From Paraburkholderia sp. SOS3 (GTDB lineage Bacteria; Pseudomonadota; Gammaproteobacteria; Burkholderiales; Burkholderiaceae): 64,000 nucleotides of DNA. The translations under genes and the position numbers were made by a program. The notes under the pieces were generated by a model. It made no database searches. It worked only from the letters and a program-made list of their open reading frames with translations, and was not told where the DNA came from. Below are positions 50,165-58,532 of the stretch, one piece after another. The stretch spans positions 2,927,946-2,991,945 of the forward strand of contig NZ_CP018812.1 of the NCBI RefSeq assembly GCF_001922345.1. The letters are read 5' to 3'. Position 1 is the first letter of the stretch. Every line of letters begins with the position of its first letter.

Positions 50165-51488
50165 ATGATTCAAACGGGTGTTGGAGCCGCAATATCTCGG
50201 CTTTCCATGTCTATAAAGCACAGGATCGTCGGGCGGGCAATCTCCAGACTGGATAGCAGCGAGAAGTTGTCCGCCCCTGAAATTGAGCCGATCAATCCGG
50301 AAACGGATGAGCAGGTGCTTGCCCGTGCTGAGGCGATTATCGGTCGTGCGATTGATCTCGGCAGAAAGGGTCGATTGAAGGCGGTTCCCGAGGCGATCGC
50401 AGTCGGTGCTACTGAAATTGCAACCTGGAATGCATCATGTGCCCGGGTCACGCTGGCATGAAGGGGCCGATGATCTCGGTCGATGAAGCAGAAATGCTTT
50501 TCGCATCGATGGCCATCGAGGGCGCTCATTTCGGCAGCCCTAAAATTTTAGACATGACGTCTGGTGAGCCGACGTTAAACCCTGAACTCGGCACGATTTA
50601 CGGTCGATTCAAGGAGCTTTTCCCTGACGCCAAGATCTCAATGATCAGCAACGGGACATCCCGGTACGCGGACGGATAAAGGAGGCATTCGAACATGCCG
50701 ATCGCGTTGGCCTTTCAATGGATGGAGCGACTCAAGAAACGTATGAGCGAATCCGCCAAGGATCAGTCTGGAAGAACGTCGTGCGCAACGTGAAGGAAGT
50801 TGCCGAGATCAAGAGGTTAGGCGAGAACTGCGAGACGTTACAGATCATGATGGTTGTCATGGACCAAAATATCCATGAACTCCCGGAAATGGTGCGTTTC
50901 GCGCATTCGGTAGGGATCCCCCAAGTGTTTGCGCAGGCGGCCGAGGTACGTGGCGCCCCGTTCAACATCAAAGGTCTAAATGTTTCCTTGGATATGTCCA
51001 AGGAAAATCTTGCGCCAATCATCCGTGAAGCTAAAGATGAGGCGGAGCGCTTAGGCGTCGACTTATCGCTAACCTCTCATCTGGAAGACGCGTTACGAGA
51101 TGACGTGCCGCAGCCGGTTTCGCCCGTGATACCGAATCGCGCAAAGGAAGCGCACAAACTGAGCGTGGCGATTAAGACTTGCAACGTGCCGTGGGTGCAT
51201 GCTCCGCGTATCTCCAAGAACCGGCAAGGAATTTATCCAACCGTCGTGTGCTGCCATATGCCCCAGGTGCATGGGGCTGGAAATCTCACACATCATCCCG
51301 AGTTCATCGACAAGCCGATCAACGACATTTTTAACTCGGATTTCTATTGGGGAATTCGGGCAGGGTTGCTCGACGGTTCTCTGGCGGAGGACGCTTGCAG
51401 GGGCTGCCAGTACCATCAAATGACCCAATGGACGGCAGCCCAATTGCGAGAGCTTGAACAAGCATCGGATGCCGCAGAATCGGCGTAA
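50165..51488 (+). CDS. Radical SAM protein with SPASM-like tail (two apparent frameshifts)
   Basis: Reconstructed length ~441 aa. N-terminal ~85 residues helical (SIKHRIVGRAISRLDSSEKL); radical SAM motif C-N-L-E-C-I-M-C at 50419-50442, but reached only after a 1-base loss near 50418; SPKILDMTSGEPTLNPELGT (glycine-rich, SAM binding); a second 1-base loss near 50674 before RIKEAFEHADRVGLSMDGAT. C-terminal Cys residues (KTCNVPW, VVCCHMP, ACRGCQYHQM) suggest an auxiliary cluster. Base composition is more AT-rich than neighbours, suggesting a recently acquired moron gene. Substrate unknown. Confidence 0.85.
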
Positions 51489-51507
51489 AGCACTCCACAG
51501 AGCGGAG

Positions 51508-52187
51508 TCAAAACTTGACCTTCATTTCCAGCACGTCGGCGTCATTCCACAGCGGCGGGATGTTCCGCGAGTTGCTATTGAGGCGCATGAAGTAGTGCCG
51601 GTATGACAGCGTGAACCGGCCATTGCCGACCGAAGCGCCGACGACAGGTGCAACGGACCAGTATGAGTCCGAGATGCTGATGTTCTGCTTCGGAACACCG
51701 GGCCATGCCTGCCAGTCGGATACGCTCTCCGACCAGCTATCCCGGTGGATGTATGCGCCGGCCTCGACGCCCAATCGCACGCCATGGAGCCAGTAATACG
51801 GCTCTAACGTGAGTGCAGCCCCCTGAGACCGGCCTCGCCTGTGAAGTAGGCTTGAGGAACGTTCACTTTTGTCTGGTACCTGTGAGAGTTGGCGTCGTAG
51901 TTGTCGTCATTCGGCGTGCACCAGCATTCAGCGGCAGCGCGCCCAAGATTGACGTATTCGGCATGCCAGTCGATTCCCCACTTGCCGCGTGTGATGAGCG
52001 GGCCGGTGAGGCCTAGAGAGAATGCGGGCGGCTTGCTGGTGACGCTCGATCCGCCGGGGATGCCTTGCTGCAGCCAGCGGCCGTCTTGCGTTTGATACTT
52101 CGCGGCGCCGATGCCGATCTCGCCCTGCACGTAGTCGTTGATATAGTCGGCTCGCGCCTGCGTCGCGGCCGCGCAGCCGAGCGTCAT
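51508..52187 (-). CDS. Outer-membrane beta-barrel-like protein (one apparent frameshift)
   Basis: ATG 52187 (TAATG with the HTH gene); MTLGCAAATQARADYINDY looks like the end of a signal peptide, so the true start may lie further upstream. EIGIGAAKYQTQDGRWLQQG, FSLGLTGPLITRGKWGIDWH, ending TLSYRHYFMRLNSNS and a terminal aromatic (MKVKF). A 1-base loss in a G run near 51825 splits the frame; joining gives ~226 aa. May modify the lysogen surface (superinfection exclusion), by inference. Confidence 0.68.
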
Positions 52188-52507
52188 TACGACGGCGGCT
52201 GCTCTCCAGCGGGAGCCGACAGGTCGATGGTTGCGCCGGCTTTGCGCATGCGATCGAGGATTCGCTCGATAGCATCGGCGCTCAATTCGAGTCGCGCCAT
52301 CGCGAAGAACAACATGTGAGCGCTGATCTCGCGCCGGTTGTTCCCTGACGGCGACGTATATCGCCGAAATGCCCGATTGCCGGCCACACCGAACAGGTCG
52401 GCCATCTGCTGACCGGTGAGTCCGAGCTCCGTTTTCAGGCGCTCGATGTCCTCTGGACTCGGCGGCGTGTATTGCATGTCGTTTTGAGAGAGCGCGAAAA
52501 AGCGCAC
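52187..52507 (-). CDS. HTH transcriptional regulator
   Basis: 106 aa from GTG 52507 (ATG 52474 gives 95 aa). PSPEDIERLKTELGLTGQQM and ADLFGVAGNRAFRRYTSPSG form an XRE-like HTH, then MLFFAMARLELSADAIERIL. Coupled to the barrel protein, so probably its regulator. Both are transcribed against the late operon. Confidence 0.72.
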   Translation of the reverse strand: MRFFALSQNDMQYTPPSPEDIERLKTELGLTGQQMADLFGVAGNRAFRRYTSPSGNNRREISAHMLFFAMARLELSADAIERILDRMRKAGATIDLSAPAGEQPPS

Positions 52508-52618
52508 GAAAGCTGAGCTTCATGATCGTCCTTTCGGGGTGTCGGACCGCGCGAAGTGCGAGGTGCCAGTGCGATCAATGCTAGGACCAACGGTCCATAA
52601 GTCAAGTGCGTCAAAACC

Positions 52619-52647
52619 AGCCGCCCACGAGGCGGCTTTTTCTTTTC
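52619..52647 (+). terminator. Terminator before the lysis genes
   Basis: AGCCGCC-CACGA-GGCGGCT followed by TTTTCTTTTCT. Confidence 0.82.
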
Positions 52648-52657
52648 TCGGGGACCA

Positions 52658-53052
52658 ATGACAGAGCAGAAAGCTGGCGCGTCCGCGCGCGTCGAAGAGC
52701 GCCTGAAAGATGGCGACCGGCGGTTCTCAAAGCTCGAGCAACGGCTCGACCGTAGCGACCGAGAAGTACGCGAGCACCTGCAGTCGCAAGACGAAAAGAT
52801 CGGGCTATCGCGGCCGCCGTAACGGAGATCAAAAAGGACACGCGCGTGATCGTCGAGACGTGGGACGAAGGCACGCGCGCCGTGCGTTTCTTCTGCCGGA
52901 TCGCGCAAGGCTGGCGCTTCGTTTTGCGCCAGGTGCTGTTCCCCGTCGTGATCCCCTGCTTCGCCCTCTACGCAGTGCTTTTCTATGCGGTCCACGGCCA
53001 TTTCCCTTTGTGGCTCGCTGACACCGTCAAGCTGATTCTCGCGATCGTCTAG
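52658..53052 (+). CDS. Coiled-coil membrane protein of the lysis module (apparent frameshift)
   Basis: ATG 52658 with GGGGAC upstream. First ~50 residues charged coiled coil (RVEERLKDGDRRFSKLEQRL), then a 1-base loss near 52800 (in ATCGGGCT) leads to AIAAAVTEIKKDTRVIVETW and C-terminal membrane helices (VLFPVVIPCFALYAVLFYAV, LADTVKLILAIV). ~131 aa when joined. Position before the endolysin suggests a holin-related role. Confidence 0.65.
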
Positions 53053-53054
53053 CC

Positions 53055-53502
53055 ATGAACATCACCCTGCTCGAAGCGGAACTGCGGCGCGACGAGGGCA
53101 CGAAGTACTCGCCCTACATCGATTCGACCGGCAATCAGACGATCGGTGTCGGCCGCAACATGAAGGCGAACCCGATACCGAAGGACTGGACCTTCCCGCT
53201 CACGGATGCACAGGTCAACCAGCTGCTCGCCGAAGACATCCAGACCGCGTGCGCGAGCCTCGACCGGTTTCTGCCATGGGCGACAGCTCGATGAAGTGCG
53301 CCAGCGAGTGATGGCGAACATGTGCTTCAACATGGGCATCGGCACTCTGCTCACCTTCCGCAACACGCTCACAAACATCAAGCAGGGCTTTTACACCGCG
53401 GCCGCCACCGGCATGCGCGCCTCGCTGTGGGCGCGACAGGTGCACGGCCGCGCGCAGCGTCTCGCGCAGGCGATGGAGACGGGCGTCATGCCGACGACAT
53501 AA
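53055..53502 (+). CDS. Endolysin, glycoside hydrolase family 24 (apparent frameshift)
   Basis: DEGTKYSPYIDSTGNQTIGVG gives the E-8-D-5-T catalytic triad (Glu14, Asp23, Thr29) of T4-type lysozymes. A 2-base loss near 53277 shifts the frame to QLDEVRQRVMANMCFNMGIG and TLTNIKQGFYTAAATGMRAS, the C-terminal half. ~149 aa joined. Degrades peptidoglycan at lysis. No signal-arrest sequence is seen, so a holin is needed. Confidence 0.9.
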
Positions 53503-53506
53503 AAAA

Positions 53507-53534
53507 CGGCCCCACCACTTTCGAGACGGGGCCG
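53507..53534. terminator. Hairpin after the endolysin
   Basis: CGGCCCC...GGGGCCG, 7-bp stem; flanked on the left by AAAAAA (a T run only for minus-strand transcripts). May act in the minus direction. Confidence 0.55.
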
Positions 53535-53639
53535 AGGACGAGATTGCTCAAACGTCGAGCATCTTTACCTTAGCAACCGTTCGCCTTCCACCAAGGTTTG
53601 CAATCGCCCCGCCGCGCGCGGGCTTTTTCGTTTACGGCC

Positions 53640-54146
53640 ATGAGCGTCCAACAAGTCCACGAACAGAAAGAAACCATCGAGGTCGACGTGCTGCTGCCCG
53701 GCCACGACCCGCGCACGACGACGTCGCTATTCCGGCGCTCACGCGCGCAACTCCTCGAGCGCGATGGCGCGCGGTGCTTCATCTCAAACAAGACGGCCGA
53801 AGAACTCGGTGCGCCGCTCGAGGCGCACCACCATCCGATCGAGCGTTGCTACGCCGAGATCATCGACTGGCCGAAGTTCGCCGCCGATTGCAAGCGAGGC
53901 CTGTGGGGCCCGCACGCCGCCGCGTTCGACTGGCTGTCATTTCTCGCCGCGAAGCCGTTCGACCCGTATCGCTTCGTCGACGACATGACCGTCAACGGCG
54001 TGCTTCTCGGCAAGCAGTTCCACACGGCAAAGGACGCCGGCATTCACATGCTGCCGTACCCGATCTGGATCGCGCAGAAATACGCGCGCGAGGGTTACCA
54101 GTTCTCTCCAACCGAAGTGATTCACCACGACCCGGAGCATCTATGA
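53640..54146 (+). CDS. Phage HNH-like protein of unknown role
   Basis: 168 aa from ATG 53640. LLPGHDPRTTTSLFRRSRAQ, DGARCFISNKTAEELGAPLE, AHHHPIERCYAEIIDWPKF, and GIHMLPYPIWIAQKYAREGY. Clustered His/Cys recall a degenerate HNH/zinc fold. Located in the lysis module in tight coupling (ATGA) with the holin-like gene. Confidence 0.65.
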   Translation: MSVQQVHEQKETIEVDVLLPGHDPRTTTSLFRRSRAQLLERDGARCFISNKTAEELGAPLEAHHHPIERCYAEIIDWPKFAADCKRGLWGPHAAAFDWLSFLAAKPFDPYRFVDDMTVNGVLLGKQFHTAKDAGIHMLPYPIWIAQKYAREGYQFSPTEVIHHDPEHL

Positions 54147-54346
54147 ACCAGACGTCCCCTTTGAATACGGCGACCGCAGTCGGCGCGGGCGCTGTCGTCG
54201 CACCCGTTGTCTCGTATGTCGCAGGCCTGTTTCACGTCACGCTGCCGCTCGACGTGCAGAGCGCGCTCGTCGTGCTGATCGTGGCCGGCGCGCACAAGCT
54301 GACGCAGATGCGTGCCGCGAAGCAACCGGCCGCGCCAGCGCAGTGA
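54143..54346 (+). CDS. Putative holin, 67 aa
   Basis: Two hydrophobic segments (ATAVGAGAVVAPVVSYVAGL; VQSALVVLIVAGAHKL) and a short charged C-terminus, the size of class II/III holins. ATGA overlap upstream, GTGA downstream. Likely permits release of the endolysin. Confidence 0.65.
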   Translation: MNQTSPLNTATAVGAGAVVAPVVSYVAGLFHVTLPLDVQSALVVLIVAGAHKLTQMRAAKQPAAPAQ

Positions 54347-54531
54347 TCGGCGCTGCGTTGCTGGCGCTGGTAACACACGTACAAGTGCTGCCAGTGCTCG
54401 ATAAGCAGTTCGACGTACAGCCCGGCGCGATCGTCTATGCCGAGATCCCGCCATCGACTCGCCTGAGCCTTTCCGTCGTGAAGGGCGCCGAAGCACCAAC
54501 CGTCAAAGCCAGCATCCGCTGGAAGTTCTAA
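54343..54531 (+). CDS. Small exported protein, 62 aa
   Basis: GTG start overlapping the previous stop. Hydrophobic N-terminus (IGAALLALVTHVQVLPVL) like an uncleaved signal, then beta-rich QPGAIVYAEIPPSTRLSLSV. Possibly periplasmic lysis accessory. Confidence 0.55.
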   Translation: MIGAALLALVTHVQVLPVLDKQFDVQPGAIVYAEIPPSTRLSLSVVKGAEAPTVKASIRWKF

Positions 54532-54555
54532 CCACCTCTCCTGGAAACACTCACC

Positions 54556-55002
54556 ATGAAGAAACTCATGCTGCTCGCGGCAGGCCTTGTCGCGTCCATC
54601 GCTATCCTCGCTGGCTGCACGTCGGCACAGCAACAGAACCTCGCGACGCTCGCCGCGCAGGCTCAAACGAACGTTGTAAAGGCGTGCGCGGTCGTGCAGC
54701 CGACGCTGCTCGATCTGAGCGCATCGATTCCGGGCGATCCGAATCTCGCGCTACTCGCGCAGGACAACGGCAAGCTGTGCGCGGCCGTCGCAACGCTCGA
54801 TCCGTCGAACGTGCAAAGCCTCGTGAACACGGTGATCCCGCAGGCTATCGGCCTCCTATCGCTGCTGCCGATCGACGCCGGCACGCGGGCGACGATCCGT
54901 CTCGCGCTCGGCGCCGCGTCGATCGTGTCGAACTGGCTGGCCGTCTACGGCACGCCCACCGCCGCGCCGCCGGCGCCGGCGTCGACCGCGGCGAGCGCCT
55001 GA
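54556..55002 (+). CDS. Phage lipoprotein, 148 aa
   Basis: Signal peptide MKKLMLLAAGLVASIAILAG then Cys21 (lipobox ILAGC), followed by TSAQQQNLATLAAQAQTNVV. Ala/Pro-rich C-terminus. Stop and next start overlap (TGATG). Sits where Rz1-type spanins often lie, but is longer than Rz1; it may instead act in exclusion. Confidence 0.75.
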   Translation: MKKLMLLAAGLVASIAILAGCTSAQQQNLATLAAQAQTNVVKACAVVQPTLLDLSASIPGDPNLALLAQDNGKLCAAVATLDPSNVQSLVNTVIPQAIGLLSLLPIDAGTRATIRLALGAASIVSNWLAVYGTPTAAPPAPASTAASA

Positions 55003-55735
55003 TGGATCTCGCCGCGCTCTACGCAGCAGTGCTCCGTGCACAGGCTGCGTATGTGATGGATCCGGCGAAAGCGCAGGCTGCGTTCGAAGCTCTCGGCTGC
55101 CAGTGGATCGGCCAGTACAAGGATGGCGATAGCCAGGCGGTGCTGTCGCGCGACGCCGCCGGCGAGGTGTGTCTCTCGATCAGCGGCACGCGCTTCAGCG
55201 ATCATCAGCTCGGCGATCTGTTCGATGACGTCGACCTGTGGCCGGTCGATGTTGGCGGCGGCGCGAAGGTCACGCGCGGCGCGTACGACGGCTGCCATGA
55301 GATCTGGCAGTGGGCACTCTCGCAGGTCCCGGCCGGTACCGTGTTCAACGTCGAGGGGCACTCGCTCGGCGGCTGGCGCACCTCGTACACGCCACTGTTC
55401 CTGCCGGCCGCGCAGATCGGCAAGCTACACTGCTTCGAGCCGCCCAGGGCGCGAATGCCGCGTATTACGCGCGCTTCGAGAAAGAACTGGCCGGCATGGT
55501 GATCGTCGCGAATGGCCGCGACATCTGGTTCGGGTATCCGCGGCTCGACGATCTATTGCCGTTTCTCGTCGACTGGATTCACAGGCCGGGCGATGTGATG
55601 TGGCTGCACGACGTCGGCTATACGACCATTCAGGCCGATGCGTGGCCCGGGGGATTCGATGAGGACGATCACAGCATCGATCTCGTCGCGAGCCGCATTA
55701 CGGCGATCTACGCGCCGCAGCCGAAGGCCGCTTAA
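55002..55735 (+). CDS. Lipase class 3-like alpha/beta hydrolase (apparent frameshift)
   Basis: VLRAQAAYVMDPAKAQAAFE, CLSISGTRFSDHQLGDLFDD and TVFNVEGHSLGGWRTSYTPL with the GHSLGG nucleophile elbow. A 1-base loss in a G run near 55450 separates GKLHCFEPP from GANAAYYARFEKELAGMVIV; ~244 aa joined. Asp and His candidates lie in DVMWLHDVGYTT and DEDDHSIDLV. An envelope lipid substrate during lysis or an effector role is inferred. Confidence 0.8.
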
Positions 55736-55790
55736 CAGGCTATCAGCTGTATTTTCGTTTTACAGTCCAAAGGCTGTATTTCGGCGACGC

Positions 55791-56122
55791 TCACGCGGGC
55801 GTCGCCGCACCTCCGTCATCACCCGCATCGCGCGGCTGCTCGTCAGCCTTCCCCTTGTATTCGCTGATGAAGCCCATCCTCGAGCGTTCGTCTGCATCAG
55901 TATCCGGAACTCATAAAGCGCAACGAGCTGGCCTAACCCTTCAGCTTTCCAACACTTGTCGATCGTCTCGCGACAGGCATCCGCGTCAGCTACCAGCTGG
56001 CGCAGCCGTATGACCTCCAGCACAACATTGCGCACGTCCTGATCCGAGCGTGCGTAGATCGCGCGCAACTGCTCCGTCGTCGGTGACGGGAATTCCGGCA
56101 GCTTCGGTCGCATATTCTTCAC
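55791..56122 (-). CDS. SOS-controlled small protein (apparent frameshift)
   Basis: ATG 56122. MKNMRPKLPEFPSPTTEQLR, RNVVLEVIRLRQLVADADAC, CWKAEGLGQLVALYEF, then a 1-base loss near 55905 (TTCCGGAT) leads to the acidic end DTDADERSRMGFISEYKGKA, stopping at 55791; ~110 aa. Without correction the frame runs to 55760 with an Arg-rich tail that looks artefactual. A LexA box lies 9 bases before the ATG. Confidence 0.68.
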
Positions 56123-56130
56123 ACAAAAAA

Positions 56131-56150
56131 TACTGTATGGATGTACAGTA
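56131..56150 (-). promoter_or_regulatory. LexA (SOS) box
   Basis: TACTGTATGGATGTACAGTA: CTGT-N8-ACAG with both flanking TA/TA bases, a perfect match to the E. coli-type LexA consensus outline. It is 9 bases upstream of the minus gene and should make it damage-inducible. Confidence 0.85.
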
Positions 56151-56323
56151 TACCCGTCGCATGCGACCTAAATCACCGCAACCATGCGGTGAATATCCGC
56201 GCATTCTCCGCACGGCCTCACCCCGTGCTCCCGCCATTTTTCCGCGCGGATCGTAACGACGGCTGCCACGGCCGACACGTGGTCGTGGCCTTTCAACGTG
56301 CTTGATGATGGAGCTCAACAAGT

Positions 56324-57403
56324 ATGACGACGTACACCGCAAACAACCCCGTCCCGATGCCGGCGTTGCCGACCATCTCGGGTGTGAAACAGGAATTTCT
56401 TGTCGCCTCGACCAACGACGGCGTTTCAACGTATGCGCCGGATGGCCTCGCACCAGCGCCGATTTTTGGCCTCGGTGGTCAACAGCTTCAAGGTAATGAA
56501 ATCGTTGCAGGCGGCATCGCCACGCTCGTTTCATTTGTCGAACCGCTTTTGAATGACGGCGAGCTTTGCTGGATCCTCGTCGGGTGCACGGCAGGCGCAG
56601 TGCAAGTTGCCCCCGCAATCGCCAGCGAGCAGGCAGCGCAGTTGAGCCAGGTAACGACGGTTGCCGGCGCAACGCGAAACCTCGCGGCCATTCAATCAGC
56701 GGCCGCGTCGACTCTCACATTCACCGCCGACGAGCTGGTCCTCAAAACAGGTCTCGGCGGCCTCCCGATCATCCTGTCGTCGTTCAACGAGACGCTCAAC
56801 CTGGCCGGACCGGTAGGCATCGGCGGAATGGATGCAGGATCGCCGCCGGCGAACGGCTATGTCGGCATCTACGCGGCCTGGAATCCGACGGCAGGAACGC
56901 GAGGCATTTTCGCGACGAACGCAACCAGCTCGATCGTCGGTGAAACGTACGGTGGCCAAAACTTGCCTACCGGCTTTACGTACACGGAACTGATCTCGGT
57001 CTGGCCCACTGACTCGGCCGGCAAACTGAAAGTGGGTTTTCAGAAAGAGCGCTCCATCGGGATCGCGCCGGTGACCGTTATGAATTCCGGCGTTCTGACC
57101 TCAACGTTTAAAGCTTTCAGCATTGCGTCGGCGGTTCCGATGAACGCCAAGTCGGCCGAACTCAATGGAAATGTCGGCGTGGGAGGGCAGACCGGTATCT
57201 CTGCGGACTTTATCGTCGCCTCGACCTCCACTGGTGCGGGCGTCGGCATGGTGGCGGGTTTCAACCCGCCCGATGTGTTCTCGGGAAATGGCAGCAGCAG
57301 GTCGATGATCACAATTCCTCAGACGCTCTTCTATGTGCTGACCACGACAGCAACAACGGGCGTCATCAACGCAGAACTCGGTTTGAATTCGTACTCCTTC
57401 TGA
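56324..57403 (+). CDS. Fibre-like protein A
   Basis: 359 aa. N-terminal ~110 residues (YTANNPVPMPALPTISGVKQ, GQQLQGNEIVAGGIATLVSF, NDGELCWILVGCTAGAVQVA) are shared with the next gene. The C-terminal region is beta-rich (NLAGPVGIGGMDAGSPPANG, GETYGGQNLPTGFTYTELIS) and unique. Probably a virion-attached adhesin or minor tail protein near the att site. Confidence 0.7.
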   Translation: MTTYTANNPVPMPALPTISGVKQEFLVASTNDGVSTYAPDGLAPAPIFGLGGQQLQGNEIVAGGIATLVSFVEPLLNDGELCWILVGCTAGAVQVAPAIASEQAAQLSQVTTVAGATRNLAAIQSAAASTLTFTADELVLKTGLGGLPIILSSFNETLNLAGPVGIGGMDAGSPPANGYVGIYAAWNPTAGTRGIFATNATSSIVGETYGGQNLPTGFTYTELISVWPTDSAGKLKVGFQKERSIGIAPVTVMNSGVLTSTFKAFSIASAVPMNAKSAELNGNVGVGGQTGISADFIVASTSTGAGVGMVAGFNPPDVFSGNGSSRSMITIPQTLFYVLTTTATTGVINAELGLNSYSF

Positions 57404-57428
57404 TTAACCCACATCCATTGGAACAGAG

Positions 57429-58116
57429 ATGACGACATACACTGCAACCAATTCCGTGCCGCTTGAGGCACTCCCGACCACGTCCGGTGTGGTTCAGAAA
57501 TTCCGTGCGGCCGCGACGAACGACGGCCCGTCGACTTACGCACCTGATGGCCCCACGCGGCCCCGATCTTCGGTCTCGCGGCCAGCAGTTGCAAGGCGAT
57601 GAGATCGTCGAAGGTGGTATCGCAACTTTGGTCTCGTTCGTCGGCTCACTGCTGAACGATGGCGACCTGTGCTGGGTGTTGCTGTCATGCGATGCCGGCG
57701 CCCAGCAAGTAGCGCCGGCCACCGAAAGCGCGCACGCCGTCCAATTGGGGCAAGTCGAAAACATTGCATCTCCGCTACCGCTTGCGACCTCTGCGTCAAC
57801 AAGCCCAAATCAGGCGGTCAACCAAAGCCAAGTGCTGGGCGTAGCGCAAACGATCATCGATGTAACGGCATCCCGCACGTTAGGGACCACCTATACGAAC
57901 ACAACTGGAAAGCCGATCATCGTCTATGCTGCAGGAACATGCGGCGTCGGCGGCGGGTCTATCGCCATTACCATCGATGGTCTCGTCGCGCAGATTGGAA
58001 ACGACAACACCACCGGTCACGCCATCGCGACCAACTTGATCATTCCGGCCGGCTCCGCTTACTCAGTTTTTATTACCGGATCGGTGACGCTGAATTCGTG
58101 GAATGAGCTGAGGTAA
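57429..58116 (+). CDS. Fibre-like protein B, paralogue (apparent frameshifts)
   Basis: ATG 57429: TYTATNSVPLEALPTTSGVV mirrors protein A. One or two base losses at 57555-57590 break the frame before GQQLQGDEIVEGGIATLVSF and NDGDLCWVLLSCDAGAQQVA. The C-terminus (TASRTLGTTYTNTTGKPIIV, IDGLVAQIGNDNTTGHAIAT) is a small beta domain unlike protein A. ~229 aa joined. Confidence 0.7.
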
Positions 58117-58142
58117 CTTTATCGCCTCATCATCTTTTCGAG

Positions 58143-58169
58143 CAGCCACCTTCGGGTGGCTGTTTCGTT
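58143..58169 (+). terminator. Terminator of the late operon
   Basis: CAGCCACC-TTCG-GGTGGCTG followed by TTTCGTTT. Confidence 0.75.
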
Positions 58170-58264
58170 TCCGCTGCTCTTGAGGCGCAATCTCCCGATG
58201 CGCAATTGCGGAAAAGATCTTGGATTGCGGAAATCTTCTGTGGCTCGTTATTGCCCGCTAACCC

Positions 58265-58352
58265 TGGTGGGCCGGGTGGGATTCGAACCCACGGTGTCCT
58301 TTCGGAGGCGGATTATGAGTCCGCTGCCTGCAACCAGCACGGCGTCCGGCCA
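58265..58352 (-). tRNA. tRNA with CAU anticodon and long variable arm; prophage attachment site
   Basis: Minus strand: acceptor GGCCGG/CCGGCC (1:72 is a T-C mismatch), D-arm GCC...GGC, anticodon arm GCGGA-CTCATAA-TCCGC (anticodon CAU), variable arm C-TCC-GAAA-GGA-CACC (15 nt), T-arm GTGGG-TTCGAAT-CCCAC, encoded CCA. The variable arm and 3-bp D-stem are class II (Ser/Leu/Tyr-like) features, unusual with CAU. The phage lies on its 3' side, so the 3' half is probably attR supplied by the phage. Confidence 0.8.
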
Positions 58353-58354
58353 AG

Positions 58355-58382
58355 AAGAAAAAGACCCGGTCGCAAGGCCGGG
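58355..58382 (-). terminator. Terminator just before the tRNA
   Basis: Minus strand CCCGG-CCTTGCGA-CCGGG followed by TCTTTTTCTTCTT. It ends three bases before the tRNA 5' end, so transcription from rpoD probably stops here. Confidence 0.75.
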
Positions 58383-58418
58383 CCTGATCGCTGATTGGCC
58401 GACATACTACACGAAATC

Positions 58419-58467
58419 GGGGCTTCCGGGACTGCTTCGCGTACCGTACGAAACACCCGGAAGCCCC
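58419..58467. terminator. Long inverted repeat downstream of rpoD
   Basis: GGGGCTTCCGGG...CCCGGAAGCCCC, 12-bp perfect stem with a 25-base loop. No T run, but in the rpoD-tRNA intergenic region; may stabilise or end the rpoD mRNA. Confidence 0.6.
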
Positions 58468-58532
58468 GCATGCAGATGGCGGCCCGACCGCTTCGCTTCA
58501 CCGAATGAAGCCGAAGCGGCGGGTGGCTAACG

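Larger units (their letters stand above)
1..58265. mobile_element. Temperate phage with contractile tail (prophage, left end outside window)
   Basis: A continuous phage genome: leftward early operon, CI/Cro immunity switch, replication genes, terminase, capsid, contractile tail, lysis and fibre genes in canonical order. It ends at the 3' end of a tRNA gene, and beyond that lies the rpoD-dnaG-yqeY-rpsU housekeeping cluster. The left boundary, integrase and second att copy are not seen, so they probably lie left of base 1. Baseplate and tail genes follow the order of Mu-like myophages, but a DnaB helicase and a CI/Cro switch are present instead of transposition genes. Confidence 0.93.

Noticed and set aside
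55747..55767. CTGT...ACAG sequence as a second LexA site
   Set aside because: The spacer is 11 bases instead of 8, so it does not fit the SOS box.
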